A DNA stretch of 18,076 nt from Sergeia podlipaevii (GCA_030849805.1 JASANZ010001961.1:1-18076); one strand, 5' to 3'. Shown: positions 8,712 through 17,249, counted from the first letter of the stretch. A program made the numbers and translations. The notes: generated from the sequence alone by a model not told the origin.

Positions 8712-9091
8712 TTGATAGTAGAGAACGAGTAAAACTTCTCGTAGTTCCTATTAAATATTTTCTCCTATATTGACGTGTGTATGTGTGTGCTTTTTTTTTT
8801 TGTTGTTGTTGTTGTTTTTGCGGTTGTGGCGTGTAACACCCAAGATTTTGGCAACAAAAGAGAAAAAAAAAAGCATGAGTTTTTTCTTTATGTAGAGCAA
8901 AGTACAGTAAAAGGCAAATAACGATGAAAACATTTAATATCATCATCATAAAGCGCAAAGAGTAAGAAAGACACATATTTAAATTCATGTGTTATCGATA
9001 ATTTTGTTTCTTTATTTTTAGGTAAATGGATGCGGCTCTGTAGAAGAGATAGAATGTCACTGTTTTAAGTGAGTTCCAAGTACGGCAGTTT
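8712..9091. other. Spacer upstream of the RRP1-like gene
   Basis: AT-rich, with a (TTG)n tract at ~8801-8817 next to a T11 run, and no clear coding frame. It probably holds the 5' UTR of the RRP1-like gene and the 3' UTR of whatever precedes it. Confidence 0.55.
8790..8872 (-). promoter_or_regulatory. Possible trans-splice acceptor of the RRP1-like gene
   Basis: A T-rich tract at 8855-8872 (minus strand) is followed, after a CAA-repeat and an A run, by a first AG at 8791-8790, 78 nt before the ATG at 8711. The distance from tract to AG is longer than at the other genes, so this is a weaker prediction. The upstream site at 9275-9274 is an alternative. Confidence 0.4.
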
Positions 9092-9271
9092 CTACCTCGC
9101 AGCAATATATAAAAAAAATCGTAGATCATAGAGAAAAAAGCAGTAGAGTGGCACACATTTAAGTCCCGATAGTTTTGCTTTCATGTAGCTTAAAATGAAA
9201 ATTTCCTCTTGTAGTCGCTCTTCAAAACGTGGTAAACCCCAATAATGTACATGTGTGATGTTCGATGCCAT
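9092..9271 (-). CDS. Candidate small gene: 59-aa protein with hydrophobic C-terminal tail
   Basis: The reading frame starts at an ATG two bases after an AG that ends one of the strongest pyrimidine tracts in the window (9276-9320 on the coding strand). It encodes 59 residues: a charged, helix-prone N-terminal half (LPRFEERLQEEIF near 13-25) and a hydrophobic, aromatic tail at ~39-58 (CVPLYCFFLYDLRFFLYIAA), then TAG. This layout would suit a small tail-anchored or mitochondrial/ER membrane protein, but Asp49 and Arg51 interrupt the hydrophobic stretch. The 828-nt gap between the flanking large genes is long enough for a separate transcript. Against it, codon third positions are more AT-rich than in neighbouring genes and I recognise no family. 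The acceptor could instead serve the RRP1-like gene with a long 5' UTR. Function unknown. Confidence 0.42.
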   Translation of the reverse strand: MASNITHVHYWGLPRFEERLQEEIFILSYMKAKLSGLKCVPLYCFFLYDLRFFLYIAAR

Positions 9272-9273
9272 GT

Positions 9274-9320
9274 CTGACGGGCAAAAAGGTAGCAAAAGAA
9301 AATGAAAAAAAAAAAAGAAA
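9274..9320 (-). promoter_or_regulatory. Strong predicted trans-splice acceptor before the 59-aa ORF
   Basis: On the minus strand T12, CATTTTCTTTTG, CTACCTTTTT and GCCCGT lead to CAG (AG at 9275-9274), followed by AC and ATG. This is among the best pyrimidine tract/AG pairs in the window. The two-base distance from AG to ATG leaves almost no gene-encoded 5' UTR. Confidence 0.65.
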
Positions 9321-9539
9321 TGCGCGTCAAAACATATATATATAGAGAGAGACAAAAAAAAAGGAGCTACACGCATAAATAATGTAGATGTACGCAAAGC
9401 AAAAATATATAAGTTACAACAAGAAGAAGCCTAAATACCTCCCAATTGTGATAAATTAAGGGAGGATGGAGGGAAGGGGAGGAAAATGAATCGCCCTCTT
9501 CCCCCCCCCTTCCCTTCTTCTTCACAATATCTACACCAG

Positions 9540-10919
9540 TCAACACGTCATCCTGCACTGAAGAGTGTCAATTTCTTCATCGTTGTCATCGAGTACAACG
9601 AGTGTGGATGAGAACGGCGTATAAGGGCCCAGTGGGGCCTCGCCGCACTCTCCTCTTCCTCCTCCTTTTGTGAGAACCCCCGAGAGCCCCTGACTCCACA
9701 TCCGACTATGACCGCTGCTGTCATGACGGCTGCGGTGGAGATCCTTGCCGCTAGCCTCCTGGGCAGAAACCCCAGTTACCACACATAGAGTGCTATAACA
9801 AAGAGGGCGCGCGGCAGCTTCGCATGACTCTAGCGCTGGGACGGTGGAGATAATGGGAGGTGATGCTGGTGCCGCTGATTGAATGGAGGGCAACGTCCGC
9901 GCGCCGCCGACAGAGGAGAACTGAGGGAGAGGTCCTAGTGGCAAGGAAGACGATCGTTGTAGACGGTCTTGCTGAAACTCCCTCTTTTCGTGCTCAAGAA
10001 CGGCAATGTGTTGCTCTGCCCTCTGCAAGGCGCGCAGTAACTCGCTATCCCGGACGTGACCCGTAAGAGGTCTCCTCGGCTCTTCATCCCACTTACTCAG
10101 TGAGCTGCTTGGCACCTCCACAAAATGTGCTGCATCACCTTCCGTGCCTTTGCCACATCCGCCCTCACGCTTTCGAGCGGCAGCAGAGACGATCCTTGGC
10201 TTGCCACCACCCGTGGCGGGACGACCCAGTCGTCCACCGTTTGAGACGGCTGGCGAAGTCGTTGGGCGTTTCGTCCTTCTAGTACATAAGCTTGACTCCT
10301 TGCGTTCCTCCACAGCTGCTACGTCCTCGACTTTCGCTGCGGACTTGCTTGTAGTCAGAAACAACTCCAATAAGTGTCGACTGCATTGAAAATGAATACC
10401 CGCGCGCTCAGAGGCCTCATCTCTTTCCACCTCCAGTCGCCCTACACGCTCTGCGCTCAAAAGTAGCTCCAGCTGCAATGAATGGCACTGATGAGGTGAC
10501 TGCTCCTTCGTCTTTTCTTCCTCGGTAGCTAGCTGGTTTACTCCGCTGGCAGGTGGCGGTGATGCAGTACCCGCACCGCCACTGGCACCACCAGCGCTAC
10601 TTGGCAGTACATAGTGATGGGAAGTCTGATTTTGCTCCGACTTGAAGGGGGAATGGCGCGGAAGAGGTGATTCCGGGGTGTGCCCACGAGCCACATGTGC
10701 TGCCTTGGATATTTCAAAGGCACCTCTAAAGTACGCCGCTCTCCCTCTCACGTGAAATCTAGTTTCATTGACCTCGTTGTCCGTACAGTGTCCTCGTCCT
10801 CCCCAAGCAGGCCTGTTGGTGGGCACTCTGCACACGGGGCGAGTAGGAGATGGAGGAAGTGGACTTGTAGCACCAAAGGAAGAATACATATTAGGTGTGT
10901 GTGGCAGACGCTCTTTCAT
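9540..10919 (-). CDS. Hypothetical low-complexity protein with short coiled coils, 459 aa
   Basis: I do not recognise this protein. The first ~130 residues are rich in Pro, Ser, Gly and Arg and look disordered. Residues ~143-210 are Glu/Leu/Arg-rich and helix-prone, with probable coiled coil near 147-175, and a second short coiled-coil-like helix spans ~290-320 (SELLRALQRAEQHIAVLEHEKREF). The tail is again Ser/Pro/Gly-rich and ends in an acidic stretch (DDNDEEID) before CRMTC. No signal peptide, membrane segment or catalytic motif is visible. The open frame extends upstream of 10919, but that part covers GA-repeat and probable 5' UTR sequence, so I chose the ATG at 10917-10919. A second ATG ten codons on (10887-10889) is possible. 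Two acceptor choices exist, AG at 11031-11030 or at 10928-10927. It sits between the giant calflagin-like gene and a small predicted gene. It may be a cytoskeletal or scaffold protein, but only its composition suggests this. Confidence 0.8.
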   Translation of the reverse strand: MKERLPHTPNMYSSFGATSPLPPSPTRPVCRVPTNRPAWGGRGHCTDNEVNETRFHVRGRAAYFRGAFEISKAAHVARGHTPESPLPRHSPFKSEQNQTSHHYVLPSSAGGASGGAGTASPPPASGVNQLATEEEKTKEQSPHQCHSLQLELLLSAERVGRLEVERDEASERAGIHFQCSRHLLELFLTTSKSAAKVEDVAAVEERKESSLCTRRTKRPTTSPAVSNGGRLGRPATGGGKPRIVSAAARKREGGCGKGTEGDAAHFVEVPSSSLSKWDEEPRRPLTGHVRDSELLRALQRAEQHIAVLEHEKREFQQDRLQRSSSLPLGPLPQFSSVGGARTLPSIQSAAPASPPIISTVPALESCEAAARPLCYSTLCVVTGVSAQEASGKDLHRSRHDSSGHSRMWSQGLSGVLTKGGGRGECGEAPLGPYTPFSSTLVVLDDNDEEIDTLQCRMTC

Positions 10920-10962
10920 ATGCACTCTTGGGTTGTATGGGGAAGAAGAAGCAAGGAAGCTT

Positions 10963-10980
10963 TCTCTCTCTCTCTCTCTC
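10963..10980. repeat. TC dinucleotide microsatellite
   Basis: Nine uninterrupted TC units, read directly; GA on the coding strand, within the probable 5' UTR of the 459-aa gene. Confidence 0.9.
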
Positions 10981-11029
10981 GTTCTATTTTTTTTCAACTG
11001 GTTTATGTTTGTTGTGTGTTTTGTGACGA

Positions 11030-11073
11030 CTGCGTGTATGAGAACGCGGGTGAATAAAGGCAAAAAGGTAGCA
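11030..11073 (-). promoter_or_regulatory. Predicted trans-splice acceptor of the 459-aa gene (distal choice)
   Basis: On the minus strand TGCTACCTTTTTGCC is followed by a pyrimidine-rich stretch ending in CGCAG (AG at 11031-11030), giving a ~110-nt 5' UTR with no ATG before 10919. A nearer AG at 10928-10927, behind a CTTCTTCTTCCCC tract, is an alternative with a 7-nt UTR. Confidence 0.5.
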
Positions 11074-11555
11074 CGTCAACGACTTCAGAAATGACAAGGA
11101 AAGAAATAAATAAATAATAATAATAATATAGAACTTATCGCTTATGTTGTGTATATTTGTTTGCCTACTTGTACAAAGAGGGGGGAGGGGGGGGGAAGGA
11201 GAAATCTTGTGTTGGCGTACACACAAAAAAGAGGTTCTCCTTGTGAATAGTATGCAACGAAAGTAAATAGAGCGTAGGTCCCAAATGGTGTTTTCTTTTT
11301 CTTCCCCCTTTTTTTCTAGCTACTACTGATCACGGTAACGGAAAGTAGAAGACCAGAGAAAGTAGAAAAGCTAAACTCCTCTAGCTGGAGTTCTAGTGCA
11401 CTCCTCTTGAAATGAATAGCCAATCATTATTATATATAAAAAAAAAAAAAATGAGAACGGAAAAGGATGAAAACAGGATTTAAAAAAAATCAGTACAGTA
11501 AGGACATCATAGCTATAACGCTTGTGCATTTTATAATTATCATCATCTTATCATT

Positions 11556-11572
11556 TCTCTCTCTCTCTCTCT
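11556..11572. repeat. TC dinucleotide microsatellite
   Basis: About eight TC units in the long spacer, read directly. Confidence 0.88.
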
Positions 11573-12179
11573 TTGTATTGATGTTTATCATATATGTACT
11601 GAAGTTCTGCTGTTTGTAAGAGGAGTTTTTTTTTTTTAATCTAAAGCCTTCCAATAGACCGTTGCAAACATTACATCAATGAACGCCCTAGTCTCTCCTC
11701 CTTTCCTCTCAACAATATACTGTTTTCTTTATCAAATAAATAAATAAAAAAAACAGCAATACAATGAAAAAGGAGAGAAAAAAAGATGGGCAAAGATACG
11801 AAGAAAAAAAAGTGTAAAGGCGCGATAATGCCCAATACCACAGTGACAAAAAAAAAAGTTGAGAATTGTACAATAATGATAGCAAAACAAAAAAGAAGTA
11901 GAGGGGAGCACATTCCCGCTGTTGTACATGCCGACATAAAAAGAAACTATAAAATAGAAGATGTGGATGCATCTAATACTGCGTCTGTAGAGCCATGGCT
12001 TAAAGAGAAAACGGAGAATCGCAATAGGCGAGGCGATGATGATAAATGTAGCAAGTAATCTCTGTACTCTGGGTAGCACCTTTCATAAAATAAGAGTGGG
12101 GAAAGAGATAAACGGCCTTACATATATTTCCATTCATACATGATATCCGAGAAAGGGGCAGAGGGGGGACTTTTCACAT

Positions 12180-15100
12180 TTACGTAGTCTCTTGGAACTT
12201 CAACACTCCGTCCACCATCAATGGTAATGGTGACGGATGGACCGGTGCGTACGTAAGCTCCTGCTCAATGTGTGCCAGTTCATCAGAGTTCTCCTCGAAG
12301 CCAGAGCCGTAGCCTTCAGGACGAAGGTTGCGCTCCGAAGCCCACACTGCAAAGCCTGAGAAGTACATCTCCCCTCCTTCCAAGCAACGGCGGTTGATGT
12401 AGCGGAACACAACTGGCACCTTGGACCGGCGCACCCGCACTCCCCACTTACGCAGTATCTTGTGCGCAGCTGCGAATTGGCCAGCGTCAACTTTCTTGGG
12501 TGCATGGGCAGCAAGCAGCGCCACTGCGTAGGGCTCATCAGCTGCAATGCCCAGCGCGGCCTCCTCATCACAGGGGGGATCTCTTTCTTTAGTAGCGTTT
12601 GACTTGGAAACGAAAACGGCGTCACCGCCGCCAGCGTGTGGCGAGCTCAAATGATATGAAAGCGTCACGCCATGCAGTACCTGGCCAACGCATGTCAGCA
12701 GGTCATACATAAAGTACAGCTCCATGTAGCGGTAGAGATAGCGTAGAAAGGCGCAGAACTCAGAAGCCCACAAGAACTGTTCATTCCCTTTGGTGAGATA
12801 CACAACATCAGTAAAGGCAAACGTCACCTCCTTTGTGGCAAAAAAGGCTTTAAAGAGGACGGGTAATATGTCCTGCCGGTATTCCTGCAACCGCATATCA
12901 ACGATGCCAGTGTAGAGATCCGCAAGAGTCAGATAGCCCCGGCCGAAGTGGTCCATCTTCGCAAAGAGCTCCGCACGCAGCTGCCGTTGCTGCCGCGAGT
13001 CCCCTTGCGGGAGGAGAAGCCGCAACCGCTGCCAGTACGTCCCTGCTCTCACCTTGGCTCCGGTCTCTGCGTTCACAGCGCACACGCCCAAGAGATACTC
13101 CTTCTGAAAGGCCTCCATCAGTTGCGCCTCCTTGCGCTCTGTGTAAACCACCTGAGCGCAGCCGCATGTGTCCTGGGAGCACCGCACGAGGCACATAGCT
13201 AGCAGCTCCGCTAGCTTCCTTGAGTCAATCGCTGCTGCTGCCGCCGCGTCTGAGCTGGATGAGCGGGCGGAGTCAGCAAGAAAAGAAGCAATCACCTTCT
13301 CCGCCTGCGCCTTCGCCGTGGGACCCAAATGCAAGTGTTCAAACGCAAGGGCAAAAAAAGACGCTTGAAATGCCTGTTCAGCATCAACGTCCTCCCCTAC
13401 CGCAGCAGCAGCCCCTCTCATCCCGTTGAGTTCTCGCACTGCCTCCTCGCTCGCATAAAAGCCAGTGGCGAGGTGATGCATGTACTGAAAGAGAAAACGC
13501 AGGTCGCGACGGTGCAGTTCAGAGTCGCCAAGGTCTGCGCGATTAGCCGCCACGTTTGTTTTTGTGACGCAGTCCCGGACAAACGCAAACCATCGCAATT
13601 CTCTGTCATCAGCACCGGTACCTGGCTGTGGGGTATTGAGCTGGTGGCTGCCATCGAGGTGCCCCAAGAAGTGCAGGAGATCTGGGAACTTCCCGCTCAT
13701 CATTCTCGCAAGCACCTCTGTCGCAATGTATTCGTCGTCGTCATCGTCATCATCACCCTCCGCCGCATTACCACCGCCGACTTGCCTCTGTAGTGCCTTG
13801 CAGTCCGCCAGGAGACGCAGGCGAGTCTGCCGATGATCGTACAAGAAAGAGAAAGGAATGGCCCTGGCTGGCCCTCTCATCGTCCACCAGTCCACTTCCG
13901 CAGTTGGCACCATGTTAGCAAAGTGCTCAGCGTACCACGTTGACACTGCGGAAGCCACCCCGCTATCTACGTTGCTATCTAGCCTCTCCCTCACAGCACC
14001 CAGAGCAGCAGCGGCCTCTCCTCCTCCTCCTATGGCACCGCCACCCACGGCGGCGTCGCTGTGTCCTGATGATGAAGACGAAAACGCAAAAAGGCGCTCG
14101 ATAAAGTCTGTCGTGACAACGCCATTCAGCTCTTGCTGGGGGGATTTACAGGCAGCACTGACCACCTGCGTACGTGATGCAATCGCGAAGGCCCCAGAGG
14201 TGAGCAGGTGACCACAAATGTACTGAGTGAACGCGGCGTAGTGCCTTGCTTCAAGGCACCCTGCCGCATCACCGCAGCTGTCCCTCGTGACGTGTCTGAG
14301 AGCGTCGCGGCACATCTGAAGGAACTGATCCTCGCTTGTACAGAAAGGACTGAGCTGCTCCGCATAGCGGTGGCGAAAGGCAGCCGCAAACTCAGTCAAG
14401 TTCATTGCCTCCCGTTCCGCCTCGTCCTTCTCCTGCACGCTCGTCCCACCCTCCATCACCCTTCTCCGTCCTCCGGTAAGTAAAAAGAACTCACTATAGC
14501 AGGAATGGAGATTGGAAAGAGGGCAGGGCATTGCTTGCTGTAATGCCCGCACTTGTGCTTCAAACACGGTCAGTAGTGCAGCCGCCTCACCCATCGTTAG
14601 CTGGGCTCTAAAGGCGTAGAGTGTAGCGTAGTTGCTCAGGATAACATGCACAATATCACCAAGAGAAGACATCAGTGCACCTACCGTGCGATCGCGTCGC
14701 TTGCCCTTCTGATTCTTTTCCGCCAGTGCAGCAAAGGCATCGGCGAGAGGGTCGGCCACCGCGCTGCTTCCGCGCGTGGGTGCCGAAATGCCTAGATGAA
14801 TAGCGGCATCTGCAACGAGTTCTTCACTTGAGAAGCCCAGCGCGTCAGCGCTGGCGCCGATGGCACGGCAGAACCATTTATAGTCCACTTGAGTCGGCAG
14901 CTTCAGTTCGCCCTGAAGAGTCATCTTCATTCTCTTCCAGCTATTTTCCTTAGTGGCGGCGGCGTGCCTTGTGTTAGCAAAGCACCGCATGGAGGCCGTT
15001 GACGCAAAAAGGCTGCATGCAAGCAAGCGCGCTAGAACGAACACAGTAGCTGATTCCTGTGCAGTGCTAGTCTCCTGAGCCAGATTCGCTATCCATTTCC

Positions 15101-17249
15101 GCCGCTGCTGCTCCACCGAGTTGGCGTTGGTTCCAGTGCCACCAACACTGCCGCTGACCTGAGAAGCAGACGCAGGTGCAGCGTAGCAAATGGCGGCATA
15201 CGAGGCGGTGTCTGGTGCCCTTGTGTATTTAGACAGTTCCACAATGGCTTCGATGGCCGCAGTGATATCCGATTCCGATGCGACCTCAGCATCATCGCAC
15301 CCGCCAGCAGCAGCGCGCAGGATCTGCCGAATGCAATCAGCACACTTGGCATCGTCCCTGTCCTGCTCAGCGATGCCTAAGCGTTCCTTCAGCTCAGAGA
15401 GTGGACTCAACGGTGTCGCCTTCAGCTGATGTAGATGAGTGTAGTGGCGATGGCTACAGCGTTGAGCAACAAATTCGCAGAGATCCGCAAAATCCACAGC
15501 ACGATCATCGTCCCTCTTCCCAAACACATTCTGCGCGAGGGAGTTAAATAGGTCCCTAATGTTCTCCTCCTCCTCGGCAGCGCTATCCTCCGGGTCGTCA
15601 TCAAAAAGAAAGCCACCACCTTCGCGTGCGTTAGTGATGCTCGCAAGTGCACTAAACGGGTGGCGCAGAAGGGGACACACAATGTCACCAAGGCACGCCT
15701 CGTCCTGCACGCCGATCGCATCAACGTAGAGGTCTTGTAGAGCCAGGTAGCAGGAGAGGAATAAACGAAACCGCTGCCGATGATTTTCGTCGTCACCACC
15801 AGAAAGCCAGGGTACCTCACTCTCTCGAGTTTCGGTATTGAACCCAACGGCAGCTCTGTAAGCGCAGTCAGACAAGAGTGCGTGTACGTCCTTGTAGGGG
15901 AACAAAGCAGCCATATTGAAGACACAGTACGTACCTTCCGCAGCGCCGTCTTGAGTCAAAGTATCACTGCTTGAGCCCTCGCTGCCACTGATAGCTAGGC
16001 ACCTAAAAAGCGCACAAAGTCGCTTCTCCACTTCAGCCTTCTCGTATGTCTTACTTGCACGTTCCTTGTCTGATAGCTGCTCGCCACCAGCTGCTGAGTC
16101 CGCTGACAGCTCCGCCTCTAATTCCCTGTGGCGCGCTAGCCACTGCCGCACTTTCTCCAAATCTATAGTGTCCTCATCTAAAAAAGAATCTTCCTGTGGG
16201 GTGGGTGTAGGTGCTGCCTTTTCTGTCCTCTTCACCGGCGCATCACCACCACTATTCAGATACCCTTCAAGGTCCTCCTCCTCGGGTCCAATGAGCGACA
16301 TCACATGACGCAGCACAAGCCACTCCACAAGCGCTAGAAAGGGGACTGCGTCGTCGGCAAGCGGGCTGCTGACGCCGTTGCCGCAATCTGCAAGAGGATT
16401 GCACCCAACGGGATACAGTGCCTCCGCCCCTCGCCAGTACTCCCCCACCTCCTTTACAAGGGCTTCTGCGATGCGCTCCTGGTTGGATGGAAGAGGCTGA
16501 CCAGGTGCAATCGTTGCACTAGATGCGGGCGCAAATACTGTTGGCAGAGCCACGCAAAGACGCCTCATCAACCGCTCTGAAAAGTACTTGGAGCGCACAG
16601 TAATGGTATACCCCTCATCAGAGGCCTTTAGTGCTTCCGCCCCAAGCTTGCCTTGTGCGTCAACCAAAGACATCTTGCGCGTGTTTTTCTCTATTTTTCT
16701 GAGCCACTTACGCATCGTCTTTGGAATCGCCTTCGCCCCCTGAAAGATTGCGAGTATATGATAGTACTCGCACTGGAAAAGCATCCATAGCCTAAAATTA
16801 CTTCGCGTCAGTACCGCATGACTAGCAGTAGGAGAATCCGTAGTACAGTTGGGATTGGCCTCTGGTGCCGCTATGAGAGCCCGTGTCTGGGTCACTGCCT
16901 GCGCACCACGAAGAGGGAGAAGCCGGTTAAATGCATGAATGGATCGCACGCCCCATTCTGTGTGGGCTACAGTGTTGATTAAGTCGTTGACTGGGATACC
17001 AGCCTCATAAGATTCAGGAGTTGCGAGGGACGCGTCGCGCTTTTCACGTGCAGTAAAGCTGCTATTGATCAGAGAAACGTCGCCAGAATCTGCGAGACAC
17101 TGCTTCATCCACTTGGCAAACACTTTGCTACGTCTTTGCACAGAAGCGATACTAGGTCGCTTGCCACATGAGCTCTCGTCCATCGCTAACGCCTCGCGCA
17201 TCGCCGTGTACACGTCTATGTACTTGAGCGAAGAGCACGTGCATCCCAT
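12180..17249 (-). CDS. Giant N-acylated, calflagin-like (degenerate EF-hand) protein, 1689 aa
   Basis: The protein begins MGCTCSS: Gly2 is a candidate N-myristoylation site and Cys3/Cys5 candidate palmitoylation sites, the same dual-acylation logic that places calflagins in the flagellar membrane. Residues ~1404-1646 follow the calflagin/FCaBP layout: a helix beginning near YWQRLRLLLP, an EF-like loop (D1433 to D1444, with G1438 and L1440 kept but F1435 and R1437 at ligand positions), a hydrophobic paired helix at ~1491-1518 (EFCAFLRYLYRYMELYFMY), and a final EF-like element at ~1615-1640 ending GFAVWASE. Calflagins are usually ~200-400 residues, so this is many times longer. Related hydrophobic helices recur near 150-169, 300-320, 490-514, 734-750, 1002-1024 and 1246-1268, suggesting an array of diverged modules. 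An Asp run lies at 1166-1172. Calcium binding looks weak or lost. The ATG is the first after a clear pyrimidine tract and AG. The coding call is near certain. The family call comes from remembered family features and is moderately sure; flagellar location is inferred. Confidence 0.9.
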   Translation of the reverse strand: MGCTCSSLKYIDVYTAMREALAMDESSCGKRPSIASVQRRSKVFAKWMKQCLADSGDVSLINSSFTAREKRDASLATPESYEAGIPVNDLINTVAHTEWGVRSIHAFNRLLPLRGAQAVTQTRALIAAPEANPNCTTDSPTASHAVLTRSNFRLWMLFQCEYYHILAIFQGAKAIPKTMRKWLRKIEKNTRKMSLVDAQGKLGAEALKASDEGYTITVRSKYFSERLMRRLCVALPTVFAPASSATIAPGQPLPSNQERIAEALVKEVGEYWRGAEALYPVGCNPLADCGNGVSSPLADDAVPFLALVEWLVLRHVMSLIGPEEEDLEGYLNSGGDAPVKRTEKAAPTPTPQEDSFLDEDTIDLEKVRQWLARHRELEAELSADSAAGGEQLSDKERASKTYEKAEVEKRLCALFRCLAISGSEGSSSDTLTQDGAAEGTYCVFNMAALFPYKDVHALLSDCAYRAAVGFNTETRESEVPWLSGGDDENHRQRFRLFLSCYLALQDLYVDAIGVQDEACLGDIVCPLLRHPFSALASITNAREGGGFLFDDDPEDSAAEEEENIRDLFNSLAQNVFGKRDDDRAVDFADLCEFVAQRCSHRHYTHLHQLKATPLSPLSELKERLGIAEQDRDDAKCADCIRQILRAAAGGCDDAEVASESDITAAIEAIVELSKYTRAPDTASYAAICYAAPASASQVSGSVGGTGTNANSVEQQRRKWIANLAQETSTAQESATVFVLARLLACSLFASTASMRCFANTRHAAATKENSWKRMKMTLQGELKLPTQVDYKWFCRAIGASADALGFSSEELVADAAIHLGISAPTRGSSAVADPLADAFAALAEKNQKGKRRDRTVGALMSSLGDIVHVILSNYATLYAFRAQLTMGEAAALLTVFEAQVRALQQAMPCPLSNLHSCYSEFFLLTGGRRRVMEGGTSVQEKDEAEREAMNLTEFAAAFRHRYAEQLSPFCTSEDQFLQMCRDALRHVTRDSCGDAAGCLEARHYAAFTQYICGHLLTSGAFAIASRTQVVSAACKSPQQELNGVVTTDFIERLFAFSSSSSGHSDAAVGGGAIGGGGEAAAALGAVRERLDSNVDSGVASAVSTWYAEHFANMVPTAEVDWWTMRGPARAIPFSFLYDHRQTRLRLLADCKALQRQVGGGNAAEGDDDDDDDEYIATEVLARMMSGKFPDLLHFLGHLDGSHQLNTPQPGTGADDRELRWFAFVRDCVTKTNVAANRADLGDSELHRRDLRFLFQYMHHLATGFYASEEAVRELNGMRGAAAAVGEDVDAEQAFQASFFALAFEHLHLGPTAKAQAEKVIASFLADSARSSSSDAAAAAAIDSRKLAELLAMCLVRCSQDTCGCAQVVYTERKEAQLMEAFQKEYLLGVCAVNAETGAKVRAGTYWQRLRLLLPQGDSRQQRQLRAELFAKMDHFGRGYLTLADLYTGIVDMRLQEYRQDILPVLFKAFFATKEVTFAFTDVVYLTKGNEQFLWASEFCAFLRYLYRYMELYFMYDLLTCVGQVLHGVTLSYHLSSPHAGGGDAVFVSKSNATKERDPPCDEEAALGIAADEPYAVALLAAHAPKKVDAGQFAAAHKILRKWGVRVRRSKVPVVFRYINRRCLEGGEMYFSGFAVWASERNLRPEGYGSGFEENSDELAHIEQELTYAPVHPSPLPLMVDGVLKFQETT

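Larger units (their letters stand above)
10920..12179. other. Long 1.26-kb spacer between the giant gene and the 459-aa gene
   Basis: This is the longest non-coding stretch. It contains TC repeats (10963-10980 and 11556-11572), AAT/TAAA-type repeats near 11103-11130, several long A runs and a 6-bp hairpin (AACTCC/GGAGTT, 11374-11379 with 11387-11392). Minus-strand frames here are Phe/Leu-rich translations of poly-T. No RNA gene is recognised. It probably includes a long 3' UTR of the giant gene. Confidence 0.55.

Noticed and set aside
11291..11319. Plus-strand pyrimidine tract plus TAG resembling a splice acceptor, hinting at a plus-strand gene
   Set aside because: The only ATG soon after opens a very short frame. 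Pyrimidine tracts occur on both strands of these spacers.
11671..11937. Minus-strand 88-aa hydrophobic frame in the long spacer, looking like a multi-span membrane protein
   Set aside because: The hydrophobicity comes from T-rich spacer sequence read as Phe/Leu/Ile. No recognisable motif and low complexity.
11786..12058. Plus-strand 90-aa lysine-rich frame
   Set aside because: Opposite to the transcription direction, Lys-rich from A runs, and no plus-strand acceptor directly ahead.
11732..12079. Minus-strand 115-aa hydrophobic frame
   Set aside because: It starts at GTG, overlaps the previous frame in another phase, and is again a poly-T translation.
15422..15925. Minus-strand 167-aa frame inside the giant gene
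   Set aside because: Alternative frame of a 5-kb continuous ORF with no acceptor of its own.
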